64,000 nt of DNA from Melanocharis versteri (GCA_013397845.1 VZTG01008661.1:615374-679373); one strand, 5' to 3'. Shown: positions 35,200 to 48,245, counted from the stretch's first letter. Numbers and translations are program-made. The notes: generated by a model not told the origin, from the letters alone.

Positions 35200-36630
35200 T
35201 TAATATATCGAAAGAATAATTGTCATGAGGGACTTGAATCCAGGATGCAATGATGGAAGCTTCACTTCGTGCAGAGGGTAGAAAAGCCTCTAAAAATGAT
35301 GGATGATAGATGATGGTTTTCTAACACAAAACATACTGGGTTTGACAATGAGTAATTTTATCTTGGATCTTGTTCTGATGGATATAGATGAATGAAACAC
35401 TGTGCAGCAGCCTTTAGTGACTATGGATCTGATGATCACAATCTGATTGTAGGTAATATGTAACTTATACTTAATATATTAAAAGAGAACAGTCCCAACA
35501 ACTAGCATATTTGTGAAAGTTAGGGAGAAGTGATGAATAAATTTTGTGGAAGTTAGGGAGAAGTGATGAATAAATTTGCCTCCAAGGAAAATTGGAGATG
35601 TAAAAATCTGAATGAAAGTAGGGAGTTCCTCAGCAAGAGTTTATTATTTGGCTAGTAAGTCTTGATTCCACATTCATAGGATATAATTTGCTAAAATAAA
35701 TTCTGGTCCAGCGGAAAAACAAGGCTATAATCAACCTCAAATATCTGACATGTAGGAAAAAAATAGAGATGTAAACAATTTGTATAAATTAGAAGTTGTG
35801 GTATTGTTAGGAGAAATAAAATTTATTACAAAATCCCTGGTTACAGAACAGGGATAAGGATATTAGGAGGAGAAGAAACCTTTGGGAGGAGGTAGGCTTG
35901 ATGCTAGAGAAAGCAGACAATACTGACAGTGATGAAGTAAAAAAGACAGAAGTAATAAGGATTTCTCATCTCCATTTGGTAATATATACTGTGACATATT
36001 TTATCACCTTCCTAGCTCATCAGTACTGAAAGAAAACAATAGAGATCTGCTAGGGATAAACATTTTTATATCGTCTGTCTTGGCTAACTTGCACTTAAGA
36101 ATCCTGAAAGAGTTGGCTGAGGACATCTCTGTTTCACAGATGTTCGTTTTTAATAAGTCCTGAAATCTTGGGGAATGTCCAGAACAGAGGAAGAATTGCA
36201 ATATTGTGCCAGCAAACAAACAGCAGAAGTGAGATGATTCAGACAGCTGTAGGCTGGGTTACCTGGCATCATCTTCTAGGATCAAATAATGGACAGTCTG
36301 GTACAGAATTCTGTTGGTAAGAAATTAATTTTCACATGAATGTAACCAAAGTCTGAAGAAATGGTTTAGGTAAATATGGGGTTTACTTTTTGGAATGACA
36401 AATTGAGTTGATTTTGGTGACAGCACAGAGCACATTATGGGCTGTTTTGATGGTACCAAGTGTTATTCTGACTAAAGCATCAGCACTGCACGATATCAAC
36501 AAGGTGAACTTGGAGTCTATTGTGATTCACGTGACAAAATCTTAAAAGTCTTGTCAGTGGGTACTTTCATTAAATAGAAATGCTTTTAGTAGAGCTGCAG
36601 AATGGTGGCTTCTGCCTCCAAAGCCATGTA
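35200..36630 (+). repeat. Ancient CR1/L3-like LINE ORF2 fossil, plus strand
   Basis: Successive blocks correspond to a LINE ORF2 read 5' to 3'. The end of the endonuclease comes first ('ctaacacaaaacatactggg', 'gatctgatgatcacaatctg' near 35325-35450). The start of the reverse transcriptase follows ('ttaagaatcctgaaagagtt', 'aataagtcctgaaatcttgg' near 36100-36170). Last is an RT segment near 36455-36520 ('actaaagcatcagcactgc', 'gatatcaacaagg'). Order and spacing fit a single insertion. Every frame is broken by stops and indels, so it is dead. The 3' end is not recognisable. A 33-bp tandem duplication interrupts it at 35511-35576. It is one of only two plus-oriented LINE copies seen here. Confidence 0.72.
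35511..35576. repeat. 33-bp tandem duplication inside LINE fossil
   Basis: Two adjacent 33-bp units (35511-35543 and 35544-35576) differ at one position (sixth base A versus G). Because the copies are about 97 percent identical while the surrounding LINE is heavily decayed, the duplication is much younger than the insertion. Confidence 0.95.
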
Positions 36631-37964
36631 AATATTCCCTCAATGCTATGGAAATACGTGTGGATCTATCCCTGTGGACGTTTCTGAAAGACACAAATAC
36701 TGTCAAAGTGATTTCTTGTGATGATTACATAAGGTAATCCAAATAATTTGGTCCAATGAAAAAATGATTTGTTTAACTGAGCCAGAGATAGGAAGATATT
36801 TTTTCTCTTTGTTCTGTTCTTCTTAGTTCCAGCCTATTATTTCTGAAAAGAAAGGTGATGAGTTGGAGATTTTGGAAAAAAAATGAACAAAAAACCCCAA
36901 GCCATACAGATGCTGGAGAAAAAGACTTTTGGTGACAGAATTAAAGTAAAAGAGCAGGGGGGTTTTATTAACAAAAAAATTAAAGTTTAAGCAGGATGGG
37001 AACATTTACCAATGCATTTTTTATTGGAAAAAACTGCTTTGTGGAATAAAAGTTCCATTATTTTTTTCTCCCACTTGACTGATTTTTTTAATTTATCTTT
37101 TGAAAATGTTGATATAATTAATACTAACATTTTTGAAACCATAAAGGCCATTTTTATACTTTAAAATGGCTAATTTTTTTTCTGAAATGTAAGCTAATTC
37201 TGGTAATAGGCAGTTATAAAAACAGAAAATGGTATAGTCTTCCCATCTGAGAATCCAAAAGTCCAAAGAATTATGAAAATTTTGGTGTTCTTGGAATTTT
37301 ATTGGTGAGCATTTTGAATATCTTAGATGGGAAAGATAGCTGTTTTGGGAAAAAAAAAAATCAGAACAACACTGTTCTATTATGTATTACTTGATTATAG
37401 AATATGAATAATTTCAAACAGGAATAGAGTACTAGGAAACAAATATGAAAATAAATATTTACATAAGAAAAAGCTGACCTTTTGAACAATGCCGCCATAG
37501 TAAGTTAACTTATTATTTCTATATTGAGTCCAGTAATTTATAAGACTCAAATTTAGCTTCTGGAAAGATAGCCAGTTTTGAATCCATGTCTTCAAGATAA
37601 AGTATTCCATCATTCTTCTTGGGAGATATTTCAGTGATCAATGATTCATACTTTTAGCAAGATGCACTTCTGCTTTGAAAGTATCTGTCTCGCATACTAC
37701 TGTTGACTCTTCTAAGGAAATGATCATGTTAAAGTAGTCCTTTAAAACCTGTTGGTTTTCTTTACCACATAAATTTTTATTTATCATGGTCAAGTTTCCC
37801 CTTCTACTAGCCGTGCTATATGAAGAGGCAAAATAAAGACTTTATGGCTAAATCAAAGACCCAAGTCTAGCTGTTGCCTAAAGAGAAATTTTATTTGAAA
37901 CCTGCTACTTCCGTTCCAGCTGTCAAAAATACGGATCCATAGAAAATAAAGGTATGAGAGACAG
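36631..37964. other. AT-rich non-coding stretch
   Basis: High A+T with several A or T runs. The first 130 bases may hold a last trace of the preceding LINE ('acacaaatactgtcaaag'). No gene is recognised. Confidence 0.55.
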
Positions 37965-38310
37965 ACCTCCAAGGGTCATTTTGTTCTGTGGCTCAAGGCA
38001 GAATCAAATAAACTTGTGTCATTCGTGCCAGATGCTTACGTAACCTGCTCTTAAAATCCTCCAGGGATCCTACGGGTTCCTTAGGAAATCGATTCCAGTG
38101 CTTCATTATCCTTACCATTAGGTAATTTTCCATAATATCTGATGAGAGTCTTCCTCAATGCAGTTAAAGTCCATTACTTTTCACTCTTGAAGACAAGGAG
38201 AACAGATTATTGCTATTCTAATGCCTCAGATTTTCCCCTATCATAAGTTGCTCATTTCTTCAACCTCCCCTGTACAAAACAATGATAGACTTGGTTTTCC
38301 TCAGAGTGCT
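37965..38310 (-). repeat. Old CR1 LINE 3' fragment, minus strand
   Basis: The plus strand reads 'ctcaaggcagaatcaaata', 'taacctgctcttaaaatcct', 'aaatcgattccagtgcttca' and 'gacaaggagaacagattatt'. These are consecutive blocks of an old CR1 3' end, from the terminal side inward. It is diverged with small gaps and about 345 bp long. Confidence 0.78.
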
Positions 38311-40229
38311 GCAAAGTAGTGCACTTGTTAAAGCCTTGCTAAGGCTGTATGGACTATTGCTTAAATTTTAAATGTATTCCTATTGCTATGTGGCCTTTTA
38401 GAAGTTGTTCACTCAGACAGTGACCACTGTTTTTAAACATAAAGAGTACGATCTCTTCAGAATGTTCATTTGACACTGTTGGAGTACATTTAAGTTCTTG
38501 TATTGCACATGTTACCAGGGCTACATGCACTTAGAGATTTGAGATATCACAAAATGTAGTTCAGACCTGTCAGCCCAGCTTTCCTTTGTTGTTGAAGTCT
38601 GATGTGATAGTAACCTTGTTTTTTTGGAAACATATTTTTCACATTTGAAAATGTCTGTCACAGTTTGGAGCATCTCGCTAGATTACATCACAGTGGCATG
38701 CAACACACAGGAAATCTGAAAAATATGCTGCATTAAACTGCCCTTAAGGAAACTGTGGTATTCAAAATAGAATATGTTTTAAATCTTACTCACTTGTTTG
38801 TACAACTGGCCTGTGCTACGTAAGCCCTGTTAAAGTTTGGAAATTATGTGCAGTAACCAGGTATCCCCTGTTTTTGGGTAAGTTCACTCATATTACCATA
38901 CACTCTGTTTCAAGGTGAGGGGAGCTGGGGAGGTTGATGTTTAAACCTGAAATGAATTATTTGCCAAACTGTCTGATTGATAATGGAACTGGGATACAAA
39001 AGAATGAGACATTTATCATCTGAACTCAACTTAGTTTAGCGAGACTTTATTGACACCAGAACTTCTCTAAGATCTGCCAAGGAATGTTAATCACTGTGCT
39101 ATCTGTCAGGAGGAAAGGGATAACTCAGTATAGAAAGAGCCCTTTATTAGAGTGCAGATAAATATAAGTGTAGATAAAACCAATATACTTTGTTATATTC
39201 ATCAGGGACTGCTCCCTTTAGGAAATATTACTTATTGTTGCCAAATGATTGATGTACTTGTTTTAAGTCATAATTTCATCACATATCCTTCTTTGCAAGA
39301 TATTGAGAAGACACTGTGATTCTCACTTGATTTCAGACATCATCTGTATGTAGCTGTGTCCAGTTTGCCACCCTCCATCTATTTAACCTCAAGGGAAATA
39401 AAATAGGCATCTTTCTCCTGCATTGCCTTTCCTTACCCTCTCGTCCTCCTCCACTGCTCTCACCTGCACCCCTCTCCATTTCCATAATGTGAATGTGATT
39501 ACAAGATGGCTTTGGCTGGACTGGAGTATATCACATTTTTTTAAGGGGACAGCAGCCTCTCTCCCATGGTGACTAGCCTGAAGCCATTCTGGTCTGTTCC
39601 AGGGCCCTAAATTATCATAATGTGAATAGCAAAAGTAAAAATAATATACAAGCAAAAACAGCCAGAAAATAGAAAGGTTAGTATTTTGTATTCTTTTCTT
39701 TTGAAACTAGCTCATTGAGCAGGTTGGGTTAGTTTCAATTGCTTTTTGTTTCTCATTCTTTAGGAGAGAAGTGGACTGTGGCCAGGTTTTCCTATCACAG
39801 CCCATCTGTGTTATGTGCTAGGGAGACAAAAGAAAAGATTAAAGCTGTTACTGTGTAAAATGCTTTATATTTTGTGGGTGGGGAGTAGAGGAGCTAAGGA
39901 AGATAGAAAATTATTTCCAGTTGAAGACTGTACTCAAAAATTATCATCTTTAGTTGGTTTCAGTTGTCTGGGGAGTTTGAGATGAATGATGTTACAAATT
40001 GCTGATCAGATGTGTCAGAATTAATTTCTTCTTTCCACAATTTTTTTTATAAATCTTGCTCTGGTTGAACTTTGGGCTGCTTTCCTCTGGAAATAAATTT
40101 AAAAGTGGCTTGACATGAAGGTGTAAGTATTGGAAAATGTTAGCATAGTACTAAATATGTATGTACTAGAAAATAAAATTTCACTCATCAAAGGAAAACT
40201 TGACCAATATGTCAATCCATCATTTTCCA
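38311..40229. other. Non-coding stretch, nothing recognised
   Basis: No repeat family or gene is recognised. One 88-codon minus frame at 39389-39655 has no domain. Confidence 0.5.
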
Positions 40230-40420
40230 AATGCTCCAGAGTCTTTAAATGCAAATTAACTGCCCGAAGATATATTAAAAAGATATTATTCAGGTTGTAA
40301 TGTCAAATACTCAAGTGCTTGGAAATTGCTCTCCCATGCAATGTGAATTAAAATCTCATGTGCATATGAAGCTGTCACTAATTGCATGGTCCAATATGCT
40401 TTGCCTCAGTGGGACCTTTG
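40230..40420. promoter_or_regulatory. Candidate conserved non-coding element
   Basis: Contains a perfect octamer ATGCAAAT within 'taaatgcaaattaactgc' (POU-type site), ATGCATAT/ATGCAAT-like variants downstream ('gtgcatatgaagctgtcac', 'cccatgcaatgtgaatt') and TAAT cores. The sequence is complex and belongs to no recognised repeat. The motif count suggests, but does not prove, regulatory constraint. Confidence 0.2.
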
Positions 40421-43400
40421 CCACTTTTAAGGGAGGGAGTGGATGTTACTAAATCAGGGAAAAATTATTACTTATAATATGGATAAGTATCGACTTGAAC
40501 TATGAAGTCAGAATTATTAATTTCCCCATAGTATTTTCTGTCCTGTCCATGACTTTAAAATTTGGGGTTTTATATGTCCAAAATTCATGAGAGTTAATCA
40601 TCTTCCCCCACATCCCTTTCAGGTACAGGGCAGCACTACCACAAAAACTTTGAGGCACTGAGGTAAAACACTGTATGCCAAAATTTAAATGCCAAATTTG
40701 AGACAACAGGAGTTTGATTAATTGCCAAATTCAGCTGTATATATGACACTTTATGTTCAAAACATGGATCTTGTCTTTAGTGACAGTTGTGAGTCACCAG
40801 CAGATATGAAAATCATTTGGACACTCAGTCAATGAAGGCTACACTAACAGCAAGTGCCTGGGTAAAGCTTGGAATACGTGGCTTTCCTCCTATAGCTCAC
40901 AAAGGCCAACATGTTCTGCAGGATGTGAAAAAAAACAAAATCTAAGAACGGTAATGCTGCTGAGAACAAAGGCCATTCTGACCCTACTTCTTTATCCAGG
41001 CACTATGAGAAGACTAAAATGGTCATGGAGGATGGAGATTTTCAAGACTATTTTATTAAAAGCGAGGCCGATTTGGGTAATTTGCAAGTGCAGACTGTTT
41101 TCTGAATCTTATTTTTGACCGTTTTTTTCTTCAAGAGGGCAAAATCACACACCTAATATACAGAACTCTCCTTTTTGCTGGACTTCAAATTTCTTAAATG
41201 AAAAACAACCTCTTTGCTACATTGAAACAGAGATTTCAGATACTTTTGCCCTTATTATTATTTTTCAGAATTGCTACCATATTAGTTGAAAATTAAAGTA
41301 AGTTTGTGGTGGACACCAATTATATAGAAGAAGCAATCTTAACTGTTAAACTACAGTTGAGGGCCCCTGAACAGGGAATTAAAAATGGGAAATCTGGGGT
41401 AAGTTTTCTAATAGACTATGTCACCAGACACACAACTATTCAGAGTTTAATCCAGAGCTGATTGTGACAATGCATGCCCCTGCTTTGAGTGTGCTTAGTT
41501 TTTATTATTCTTTCAGTTTGGAGAAATTCTGTGACTCTCCTATTGCTGTACAACACATTTGCCTAATCATCCGTTCTATCACAACATTTTACTTAAATGG
41601 AAAAGTATCGTCCATGCTTTGCCCTTGAGAATACTGAGCTGCAGTCAGGCTAGAATGAAACATTGACTGAGTCAAGACGAGAATTTAGAACAGATTCCAA
41701 AGCAGTCACCTTTTTTCTTGCACATCTACCTCCTCCAATCCCATCAAGTGTGGCAAGGTTTTGCATTCACATCTGTGTTCCAAAATGCCTCACAGGCAAT
41801 ATACACGGCCAACCCCATGGCTTGTGGATTCATTTCTGGTTGCAAGTCGATGGTTGGTTTTGACATATAAAGCACTAAGTTATGTTGGTTTTCCTGACCC
41901 AAGACACCACATTTTATGGTGCTACAGAATTGGAGATTAACAGGATGTTAAAGAGGGCGCTGGGTGTTTTCAATAAACCCTGATGTAGGAGGTTCTGAAA
42001 TGAGTGACATGAGATCTGTGATGTAAGGAACGCTGGGTTTGAGGTTTTGAGAGTTGAAAGAGTCTTTGTTGACAGTTCCTGGCAGGTTATCTGAAAGGTA
42101 ACAGATAAATTATTTCCTATGAGTTTAACCCTCGATATTGTATCTGGGCCTGCAAGAAAATTTTGCAGGGCATGGAGAAACAAAAGGCTAAACTCAGTCT
42201 GAAAAGAGAGGAACTGCAGAGAAAACTGAGGAGGAACTTTACCAGAACTCATGTATTTAAGCATGTGCTCATGATCAGCATGATTAGAGCTACAGATGTC
42301 ACTGGAACTACTCACAACCTTAAAGCTTAACTATTGTTTAAGTATTTGACCGTATAGAGCATTCTGCACAAGACCAGAAGTTATGGTAAAACACTAGAAA
42401 TGAGATTGGACAAATGACTTTAGAATTTGAAGGGCAGGTGTTTCAGAAGGAATGGATCTGTTTTTAAAGGTTTCATTTATCTTCTAAATTAAATTAGTCT
42501 TAAAATTTTTGAGACTCTTTACTCAGAAAGATTCTCTTAATAGGTTTTCTCTTTTATTCTGCTTATTTTAGTGAGAAAACTCCCCTCATAATTATTTTAA
42601 TTGCATTTCAGTATAAATAATGGGGACAATTACTATTACTGGCAATAATTCTAGATAAAATATCCCAGATTTAATATCAGTTTTCTCTGAAATTCTAGAT
42701 ATTTCAAAAGTAAATACCCTTATTTCCAAACTCCTCTATATTCATTTTCAAAATGCTTTTAATGATGACTTTGGAACAGTTGAAAAATCAATTTTCTGAC
42801 CCTTAGAAATGCTGAGATGGAAAATCAGTCCTTCCATTTGGGTTTCAAAGGAAGGTAACCACTGATCTTTAATACCATTTAAATATGATGGATTCAGTTT
42901 TAGTGTTAAAAGTTTGCATACATCAATCTTCTATCGGTGACTGTGGAGCCCAGCGGAGCGTATCTCAGCTATCCAAGCATGTGAAACTCCTGAGAGGTCA
43001 GATCTTGCAGTTGAGCAGACAATTTTTGATATAAGGTGGAAGAAAATACCCTTGAAGTGTGAGTATTGCAAATTTGCTCTTCTGCTGGTCAACCATTTCC
43101 CGTGTCCTGCAGCTTTAGCTCTTCCTTCAGTTGTCTCCTGCTCCTCCATAGCAGCATTGGTGCTGTCCATATTTCCACTCCCAGAAGACGCTGTCTTTCA
43201 ATTTCTACCACGAGCTGGGATAGCAGGAAAGCCAGAAGCACTCTCTACAGCTGCAGGGAGTCAGGGTTGGCTTAGGTCTGAGGAGGCACAGCCTTTCTGG
43301 CTGTATCTACCGGAGCTGGAGAAATGAATCATGGCACATTCTCTGGCAATAAGTTCAGCTTGTGTGCATGAGCTTCAACTTGCTGACTTTCCTCAAAACA

Positions 43401-44129
43401 AAGTGGCTACTTCCAAATTGCCTGTGAGGAATGGTGCTTGGCTATGCTGATCCCTGAACCATGCTGGCCTGTTGTCAGGGGGAATTCTAGCTGACACAGG
43501 CCAAAATTCTGCCAGGAAGTGCTGCCAATGGTTAGCAGGATGAAACGATGTTTGCCAGTCTGCTGGCCCTGTTGAGTGTTTTGGTGCAAATAGTGCCTCT
43601 GGAGCTCATCTTGAGTTGGGAAATCTGGGCTTTAAGCACCATCCTCACATGTCCTAGGGAGGCAATGTTGCCGATCCCTGCCATGCTGCTGGTGGAAGGA
43701 AGGGGCAGTGGGACCTGGCACCCCTCTTCCCACAGGCCCTAAGCTTGCTTTGTCAGGCATGGTTAATGTTTTTACACCAGGATAAAAAGATTGTTGTCTA
43801 AAGAGGATGAGCGCATGCAGCTCCACAGCCTTTACCTGCAGTGGCGATAAGTCGAGCCCTGTGGTACCCTATGTTAGTTACCTAAATTTTAAGCCTATTA
43901 GCCACCATGCCCTACTGTGACTGACTTTCTAAAGATGAAGGCTTCTCTGAAGATCTCCTTTAAAGGCCTGTATTTCATACTGAGCTGATAATAATGCAAC
44001 TCCATGGATCTCAGAATAGAACTTTGTTCATCTTCCTTATTGAGTGTGGGCTGCTTGCTGGAGGGGAGCAGTTTTGGTGCTGGGTAACCATCCAGAGTAA
44101 TGGCTTTTATGAATTTTGCTGGTATGTAC
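40421..44129. other. Non-coding stretch, nothing firmly recognised
   Basis: No gene or interspersed repeat is recognised. A 133-codon minus frame (41914-42315) is Ser/Leu-rich with no recognisable domain. GC-richer sequence at 42930-43760 is open in several frames on both strands, including a minus frame that begins MDSTNAAMEEQ (42931-43170). There is no splice or homology support for any of them. Confidence 0.5.
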
Positions 44130-44260
44130 TGTAATAACATTAATCATGATGAACTCATTTGGCACTAATAGGAATGTCATATGTACTTGTATAAGAATAT
44201 TCACTGTAGTTCATCATTAATTAACTGGGCTATTATTTTAAAGTGTTACCAGACATGGTA
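44130..44260. promoter_or_regulatory. Candidate conserved non-coding element
   Basis: Dense TAAT/ATTA cores in non-repetitive sequence ('aataacattaatcatgatg', 'gttcatcattaattaactg'), with the phrase atcat/catga repeated around them. It resembles enhancers in texture. No independent evidence. Confidence 0.18.
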
Positions 44261-44409
44261 TGTAGAAATGGTTTACTTTGCAATCTCCTAGTGTTGAAAT
44301 CATGTAGGCTCTTTTGCTATGGTTTATGTCAGAGAAAATCACAACAGAAAGAGCAAAGAATCCAAGACTAAGATAATACATTTCAGCTGTATAACCTTTG
44401 GAAACAAGA

Positions 44410-44520
44410 ATGTAGGACTTGCCATATAGGCAAAGTGCTATGAATGTTGTGGCCTATCTAGTCTGATCTCCTGTTTCTCTATATGTTCTGTACCAGATAC
44501 TCCAGTTATAAAAGAGAAAG
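44410..44520 (-). repeat. Possible old CR1 3' end fragment
   Basis: The text 'gacttgccatatagg', 'gtggcctatctagtctgatc' and 'accagatactccag' corresponds in order to an old CR1 3' end of the 'gccatactgggtcagacc' and 'agtgccagatgcttcag' type. It is short and diverged. Confidence 0.45.
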
Positions 44521-44734
44521 AACACAAATGGGGAATTATATTCTGAAAACCAGAATTTTAGTACATCCTACAATTAAGCATTTGCTATTAAGTACAAAGT
44601 TTACATGGTAGTCTTTTGCAAAGGTCACTTATCCAAATAAATAATATCAGCTGTTTCTTCTTTACCCATTACTTTTCTGTCATGCTTAAAGAGTCCTAGA
44701 GAATGCACTTCTGTTTTAGCAGAGGAAAAATAAA

Positions 44735-45100
44735 AAAATAGGCTTGGAAGGAACTGCTGGCTGCTGATGCCTTGTCCTCTAATAGTCTATCCAACCTTTC
44801 TTGAGTGCATGGAAGTTCAACCTGAAATTAGCTGGGTTTCTTGCTACTGTAAGACTGTTGCAGATCTGCAGCCCAGTTACGAACCTTCTACTTGCCAAAT
44901 GTAATGTTATTTGCTGCTAATTATTTCTTGTGCTAACCCTGACTTTCCAATTAAATAGTACTTATACCTCTCTGTGTTTACTCTTTGGATATATTTATGG
45001 AGCAGGCCATTCTAACTTTATTTGCTAGACTAGACAAATTACGTATTTTAATTACTCTCATAAGAAAGGTTCTTCTTTTCACTTTAATGTCCTAATGACT
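44735..45100 (-). repeat. Possible ancient CR1 fragment, minus strand
   Basis: The last third is the clearest: 'gctagactagacaaattacg' then 'ctctcataagaaaggttc'. These are the counterpart of the CR1 blocks that read 'ggctgaacaacccaactctc' then 'cataggagaggtgctcc'. The earlier part ('ttggaaggaactgctggc', 'ccaacctttcttgagtgc') fits the 3' side less well. It could be an extension of the copy at 44410 or a second insertion. Confidence 0.45.
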
Positions 45101-47086
45101 CCTATTTCCTCTATTCTCCTGTCATAGCTTACCTGTCAAGACTTAAAACTGATTTTGGGTCAGTGGGACTGTAAAGAGTACAGCAAATGTTGTCTTGATG
45201 CTACTTTTGACAATGGTATTTATGTTTCTGCATCCTTGCATGAAATATCTCTCCCTCCTACATCCTAAATCTTGAATATTGCCATTGAAAAATTCATCCA
45301 GATCTTTCCCACCAATAATTTCCAACCAATGGGCCTACAGCTTCGAGCAAGTGATTTAGTTACACAACTGTAACAGTGATAATCATACTGGTGGCTTTAG
45401 GTTCTTTCTAGGGACTAGAAAATAATCTAGGGTCAATGAGATTTTTGTAAAGTGAATGAAGAGAAGCTGTAGCCTCACAAGCTGATTCAAAATCACAAGG
45501 TAGACAGTTAACCTGAGTTAACCAAGAATTTCACCCTCATTAGTGTGTGACTTGTTCCTGCTAACTTTCATTCTCTTTCTGCTACTTCTCAGAATCAGCT
45601 GGTAGGAAAGTCTGTATCGGTGAAATCTCTAGACACGTCACCTGCAGCTCTAAGGGCTGCTCTCTGGTGATTCGTGACTCTTGGAAAGAGAAGTCTCAAG
45701 ACATCCTTGAGGATGCTCAGTGGAAGAGTAAGACTCACAGCTGTTGTTTCTCCCCCCACTCCCCCAGTTATAATCAAGTGCCCACATAAAAGTTACTGAA
45801 ATCTCTATTTTCTCTGTTATAACAAGCAACCCTAATCCTCATTGTGTCTCTGTTTCTATTTCTTTTTTGTGTGAATTGTTGATAGATCAGCTCACAAGTT
45901 TCCCTTAGCCATAAATTTATTTGATAATCAAATAGATGAGTTTTGTCTGTAATAGCCTGATTCAGAAATATCCACATGCATCTCAGTCTGTCCCTCAGCT
46001 TTTGTTCCATGCCTTCACATATATTTTTATTCATGATTAATCTTTGTTGTGATACAGTTTTACAGAGGTACAAAAATTGACTGAGAAATATAACATAAGC
46101 CATTGACTTAGGGGTTTGGTTGTTTTACTTTTTCATAGCTTTAACCAGCTTCAAATCTGCTCTTCAAATCTCTCTCATTGATCTTTGCGATTTCCAGGAA
46201 TACATTGGCACAACTGCCTTGCATTAAGCACCAAAGCCTTGAAGAGTTGCGTGATGTTATGAGATGAAAATTCTGCCATGCTGAACTGATGAATTATTCT
46301 AATAAAAGAAGCTCTTCTCATAGCACAGTTTTTCACCATTGTGGATTCTTTAATTGGGAAGAGAATTTCAAGGACATAGCCTGATCACATTTACAAAAAA
46401 CCCTTCAGAAGAAAACGATGTCCAAGGGTAGAGAGACTAAAGGTGTTTTTAATCTCAAATTCCCTGTTTAATTCAGCACTTGTGTTGAAAATTATCATTG
46501 TTCTAATTTTATTTTTCATAGATCTAATTGCAGTGCCAGAAGAGCAGGGTTTAAATGGCCCTTTTTTGAATTAATAAATCAAAATGATAAATGTAGATGT
46601 GTGGAAAATTCCTTTGGAACCGCCATTTGCTTTCTTCAATAGGTTTACTGGAATAAAAAGAGAAATACGGGTCATTTTTTCTCATTCCACACTCACTACT
46701 GATTTTAAAGTATCAACAAACTTAAACTAAATGTAAAGTTAAAATTGCTTTGTTAGATTTATGCACTGAGTAAAAAGATTGTTTATCCCTGTGAACCAGG
46801 TGGTCTTGATATATACAAACTCCAAAAAATGAATATACTGATAAGTGAAGTGAAGCAAGACAATTTAACAGCCAATGAGTAATAACTCAATATGAAGGTG
46901 CCTTGTGGTGCGTTCCAAAGTTTTTTACAGGTCAGGGGAAGAATAAGTTCCAAACTAGAGTTGCCATAGCTTGTGGTCACTCCTCACCTCCTTGCTGTAT
47001 ATATCACTAAAGCTTTCATGCAAGCACCTCTGCCAGCTTCAACTAGAGCTTAAACACTGGTCAGTGTTTTCCAAGGGGATCGCTGA
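45101..47086. other. Non-coding AT-rich stretch
   Basis: No gene or repeat family is recognised. A 109-codon minus frame (45774-46103) has no recognisable domain. The block at 46500-46600 has several TAAT cores and a TTTAAATGGCC element, but nothing decisive. Confidence 0.5.
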
Positions 47087-48245
47087 CTCATGGGATGGGC
47101 TGGGCTAGAAGGGCCTTTACAGATCATCTAGTTCTAACCCCTTGCCATGGGCAGAAATGCCACCGACTAGACCAGGTTGTTTAAAACCCTATCCAAGCTG
47201 GTCTTGAACACTCTCAGGGATGCAGCATCCACAACCTCTCTGGGCAACCTGTGCCAGTGCCTCACCACCCTCACAGTGAAGGATTTCTTCCTAATCTAAA
47301 CCTACCCTCCTTCAATTTAAAACCTTTCCCCCTTGTCCTATCACTCCATGCCCTTGTAAACAGTCTCTCTCCAGCTCTCTTGTAGCCCTTTTAGGTACTG
47401 GAAGGTGCAATAAGGTGTCCCCAGAGCCTTCTCTTCTCCAGGCTGAACAGCCCAAACTCTCTCAGCCTGTCTTCACATGCTCCAGCCCTCTGATCATCTT
47501 TGTGGCCTCCTGTGGGCTTGCTCCAACAAGTCCACATCCTTCTTGTGTTGTGGGTCCCAGGGCTGGACACAGCACACCAGGTGGAATCTCATAAGGGTGG
47601 AGTAGAAGGGGAAATCATCTCCCTTGACCTGTTGGCCGTGTTGATTTTGATGCAGCCCAGGATATAGTTGGCTTTCTGTGTACAGTACCTTTCATCTGGT
47701 CTGGCTCAAATTCATCAAGTTCTTATGGACCTCTCAAGCCTCAGAAGATTCCTCTGGTTACATCCTTCCCTCCAGTGTGTTGACTGCACCACACAGTTTG
47801 ATGTCATCAACAACCTTGTTGTGGGTGAACTCAATCCCATTGTCCACATTGCCAACAATGATGTTAAACAGAGGCAGTCCCAACACCAACCCCTGAGGAA
47901 CAACACTCACCACTCATCTCTTGAGCACTGAGCTGTTACTGCAGCTCTTCGGCTGCAACTATCCAGCTAATTCCTTCTCAACAGAGGAGGCCACCTGACA
48001 AATCTATGTCTCTGATTCAGAGACAAGGATGTTGTGTGTAGAAGTGCCAAATGCCTTGTGCAAATTGAGGTAGATGACCTTAGTTTCTCTCCCTTTATCC
48101 ACCAACACTCTGTCTCCATCACAGAAGGCCACCAAATTTGTCAGGCATTATTTGCCCTTAGTGGAGCCATGTTGTCCATTACTTGGGATCTGAAGGAATC
48201 ATTTACTAAAGTGAGAATTTGAAGGAATGCTTCTCCCACAATACT
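47087..48245 (-). repeat. CR1 LINE, about 1.16 kb, minus strand
   Basis: This is the longest young LINE here. From the 3' terminus inward it reads 'agatcatctagttctaaccc', 'agaccaggttgtttaaaacc', 'gcctcaccaccctcacagtg', 'cccttgtcctatcactcc', 'ccagagccttctcttctcca' and 'gggctggacacagcacacca'. It then enters the C-terminal part of ORF2 (reverse transcriptase), with 'gatgtcatcaacaacc' and 'gccaaatgccttgtgcaaat'. It is 5'-truncated inside the RT, as usual for CR1. The very 3' terminal repeat is degraded. Stops and indels break ORF2, so it is inactive. Frames seen on both strands at 47668-48377 are shadows of this element. Confidence 0.97.

Noticed and set aside
41914..42315. 133-codon minus frame
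   Set aside because: Ser/Leu-rich without domain. No splice or promoter support.
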